A DNA stretch of 64,000 bases from Kiritimatiellaceae bacterium (GTDB taxonomy: Bacteria; Verrucomicrobiota; Kiritimatiellia; Kiritimatiellales; Tichowtungiaceae): contig JABFQY010000002.1 of the NCBI GenBank assembly GCA_013141415.1, positions 62,001 through 126,000 on the forward strand, given 5' to 3'. Below, piece by piece: positions 62,504-64,000 of the stretch (position 1 is its first letter; each line of letters begins with the position of its first letter). The notes beneath the pieces are model-generated. The model saw only the letters and a program-made list of their open reading frames with translations. It did no database searches and had not been told where the DNA came from. Made by a program: the position numbers and the translations under genes.

Positions 62504-63172
62504 ATGAATATCGAACCGGTCGGAATCATTCGCTCCTGCTTTAAGGAAAAGTTCGGCATCCCGCGCCAGCCGGGACTGATCAAAAGCGCGACCGCCACGC
62601 TCGAACTGCTCCCGCCGTACAACGTCGCCGAAGCACTGCGCGGCATTGAGAAGTTTTCCCATCTTTGGATCGTGTTCGCCTTTCATGAAAGCATCTGCGA
62701 AACGTTTCAGCCGACGGTTCGTCCGCCGCGCCTCGGCGGCAATACCCGCCTGGGGGTTTTCGCCACACGCTCGCCGTTCCGTCCCAACCCGATCGGTCTT
62801 TCCGTCGTCGAACTCAAAGCCGTGCGCGGCACAACACTGGAACTCATAGGCGGCGACTTTCTCGACGGAACTCCGGTTCTGGACATTAAGCCGTACATTC
62901 CGTACGCCGACAGCATTCCCGGCGCGCGCGGCGGCTTCGCCGACGACGCGCCGGAACCGGTCAACACGGTTGCTTTAACTCCGGAAGCGCAGACGGTTTT
63001 CCAGACCTTGGAAAAAAATCAGCAGCAGCTCATCACCGACGTCCTCAGCTACAACCCGCGCCCCGCCTATCAGGACGATGACCCGGCGCGGATTTTCGGA
63101 ACCCGGCTATTCGACTTCGATGTGAAGTGGAAACACGCCGGCAAGTCCGTAACCATCATTTCTATAATTTAA
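62504..63172 (+). CDS. trmO: tRNA (N6-threonylcarbamoyladenosine-37-N6)-methyltransferase TrmO
   Basis: 222 residues from ATG 62504. Family motifs: VGIIRSCFKEKFGIPRQPGL at the start, HLWIVFAFHE, TRLGVFATRSPFRPNPIGLS (the SAM-binding core) and VLDIKPYIPYADSI. TrmO methylates t6A37 in some tRNAs. It is functionally linked to TsaD, which is also in this window but not adjacent. An imperfect copy of the TTCCAA-N3-TTGGAA palindrome lies within the gene at 62999-63013. Confidence 0.93.
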   Translation: MNIEPVGIIRSCFKEKFGIPRQPGLIKSATATLELLPPYNVAEALRGIEKFSHLWIVFAFHESICETFQPTVRPPRLGGNTRLGVFATRSPFRPNPIGLSVVELKAVRGTTLELIGGDFLDGTPVLDIKPYIPYADSIPGARGGFADDAPEPVNTVALTPEAQTVFQTLEKNQQQLITDVLSYNPRPAYQDDDPARIFGTRLFDFDVKWKHAGKSVTIISII

Positions 63173-63194
63173 TTTGTATGTTACGGAGAAACTT

Positions 63195-63265
63195 ATTGCT
63201 CAATTATGGCTTTTTTTGACTTTATGAGCAATTTTATGCTCTCTGCGTTTATTGTTTAATGAGCA
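63195..63265 (+). promoter_or_regulatory. GAGCA/TGCTC operator-like repeats upstream of hipB-like gene
   Basis: In an AT-rich leader, ATTGCTCAAT (63195-63204), GAGCA-atttta-TGCTC (63226-63241, a perfect inverted repeat) and GAGCA (63261-63265) recur. HipB-type regulators bind such inverted repeats to repress their own operon. Confidence 0.5.
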
Positions 63266-63283
63266 TTTAATTTAACTTTTATC

Positions 63284-63311
63284 TTGCCTGACGCCTGAAA
63301 ATGACGATAAT
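63284..63311 (+). promoter_or_regulatory. likely promoter of the hipB-hipA pair
   Basis: TTGCCT (63284-63289) and GATAAT (63306-63311) with a 16-bp gap, directly downstream of the operator-like repeats. Confidence 0.4.
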
Positions 63312-63317
63312 TCCACC

Positions 63318-63668
63318 ATGATGAATATGGAAACAGCCAGCAACGAGGCGATCCGTCAGGAGATCGGAAAGCGCCTGCAAAGCGAGCGCCTCAACCGGAA
63401 TATCACGCAGGCGGCACTGGCCGAAAAGGCCGGTATCGCCCGCCGCACACTGGTCGGAGCCGAGCGCGGCGAAAGCTTCACTATCGACACCCTGATCTCC
63501 ATCCTCCGGGAACTGGGATGCCTGTCGCAACTCGACCTGTTTCTTCCCGAACCGGAAATCAGTCCGGTACAACTCTCGAAGCTCAACGGGAAGAAGCGCA
63601 AAAAAGCTTCCGGCAAGTTCACCTATCCGCAACCCCGCACGACACCGTGGGTCTGGAATGAAGAATGA
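63318..63668 (+). CDS. HipB-like XRE-family antitoxin/regulator
   Basis: 116 residues. A helix-turn-helix of the Cro/C1 type spans about 12-66 (IGKRLQSERLNRNITQAALAEKAGIARRTLVGAERG). The C-terminal tail is basic and then aromatic (TTPWVWNEE). Three close ATG codons (63318, 63321, 63327) make the exact start uncertain. Its stop overlaps the hipA start as ATGA. It likely neutralises HipA and represses the operon. Confidence 0.88.
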   Translation: MMNMETASNEAIRQEIGKRLQSERLNRNITQAALAEKAGIARRTLVGAERGESFTIDTLISILRELGCLSQLDLFLPEPEISPVQLSKLNGKKRKKASGKFTYPQPRTTPWVWNEE

Positions 63669-64000
63669 ATCCGTCCGTCACAGCTGATGTGCTCCTGTGG
63701 GGTAACGTCATCGGATCGGCCTCGTGGGATGCTGACCGGCAGCTGGCGCTGTTTGAGTATGCGCCGGACTTCCTCGACAGCGGCATTGCACTCGCGCCGC
63801 TCACCATGCCGCTGCGCAAGCAGGTCTATTCCTTTCCCGAACTGGCGCGCGAGTCGTTCCACGGACTGCCCGGTATGCTGGCCGACGCCCTGCCCGACCG
63901 GTTCGGTAACCTGCTGATCGATGAATGGCTCGTCCGCACCGGACGCTCTCCCGCCGACTTCACGCCGGTCGAGCGACTCTGCTACCTCGGACAGCGCGGC
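63665..64000 (+). CDS. hipA: HipA-type serine/threonine kinase toxin (5' part)
   Basis: 112 codons are visible before the window ends. The N-terminal domain reads LLWGNVIGSASWD, FEYAPDFLDSGIALAPLTMPL, then ESFHGLPGMLADALPDRFGNLLIDEWL and SPVERLCYLG-like TPVERLCYLGQRG, all typical of HipA. Known HipA phosphorylates glutamyl-tRNA synthetase and induces dormancy. The kinase domain lies outside the window, so activity cannot be judged. The gene overlaps the hipB-like gene by four bases. Confidence 0.9.
   Translation, partial: MNPSVTADVLLWGNVIGSASWDADRQLALFEYAPDFLDSGIALAPLTMPLRKQVYSFPELARESFHGLPGMLADALPDRFGNLLIDEWLVRTGRSPADFTPVERLCYLGQRG

Overview
The window looks like a chromosomal contig from a GC-rich Gram-negative bacterium of the PVC group, most like Kiritimatiellota, Verrucomicrobiota or Lentisphaerota. 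The clues are a PEP-CTERM secreted protein with a CAAX-protease-related membrane protein, a Minf_1886-family protein, a CxPSR sulfatase, several secreted or unusual glycoside hydrolases, a secretin next to a large calcium-repeat surface protein, and anaerobe-style Fe-S and radical-SAM genes. The phylum is inferred from gene content and was not tested by phylogeny.

Layout. 1-4114 (minus): a tightly overlapping operon with a PQQ-type propeller, a two-cluster ferredoxin protein, a radical SAM enzyme, and a DUF116-polyprenyl synthetase fusion that runs off the left edge. 4358-13676: accessory carbohydrate region with a large secreted GH-like protein and divergent LacI regulator, a CAAX-like protease, an FAD oxidoreductase preceded by a relict mini-ORF, TspO and a GH37-type trehalase. 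13818-17206: rlmN followed by a patchwork holding a diverged second copy of the rlmN 3' end, three small or orphan genes and long direct repeats. 17207-24819: TrhP-like U32 protein, GH116 enzyme, ankyrin lipoprotein, methyltransferase, hisD, UDP-glucuronate decarboxylase. 24873-31639: Maf, rsmI, STAS/PP2C signalling pair, grpE, dnaJ, rsmE, parA. 31651-35673: two tRNA genes, a tRNA-derived relic, a release-factor-like gene and larE-larB-larC for nickel-pincer nucleotide cofactor synthesis. 35700-44918: typA, msrA, DUF2851, HPr, a GH36-like enzyme and pheT. 45220-50377: sulfatase, thiE, ctp, tsaD, GIY-YIG protein and tRNA-Ser. 50532-58448: secretin and repeat protein, glycosyltransferase, Minf_1886, HIT, PEP-CTERM, CYTH, pyrF, ribbon-helix-helix protein. 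58630-64000: ahcY with a SahR-like HTH-methyltransferase regulator, rubredoxin-like protein, EamA transporter, trmO and a hipB/hipA pair cut by the right edge.

The most unusual signals are structural. (1) A 15-bp palindrome, TTCCAA-N3-TTGGAA, occurs six times perfectly and several more times imperfectly, mostly inside essential genes. (2) Several hairpin or tandem repeat families have invaded coding sequences: an 8-bp repeat in the ferredoxin gene and at the start of larC, and a hairpin repeat inside rsmE that is also found twice near 16.6-17.1 kb with compensatory stem changes. (3) The rlmN 3' end is present twice, in diverged versions whose differences are mainly synonymous. (4) A tRNA-Ser 3' end is repeated just downstream, split by 60 bp in its T-loop. 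(5) The DUF116-prenyl synthetase/radical SAM/ferredoxin operon suggests an uncharacterised isoprenoid-related redox pathway. All names come from reading motifs by eye; no database search was run.
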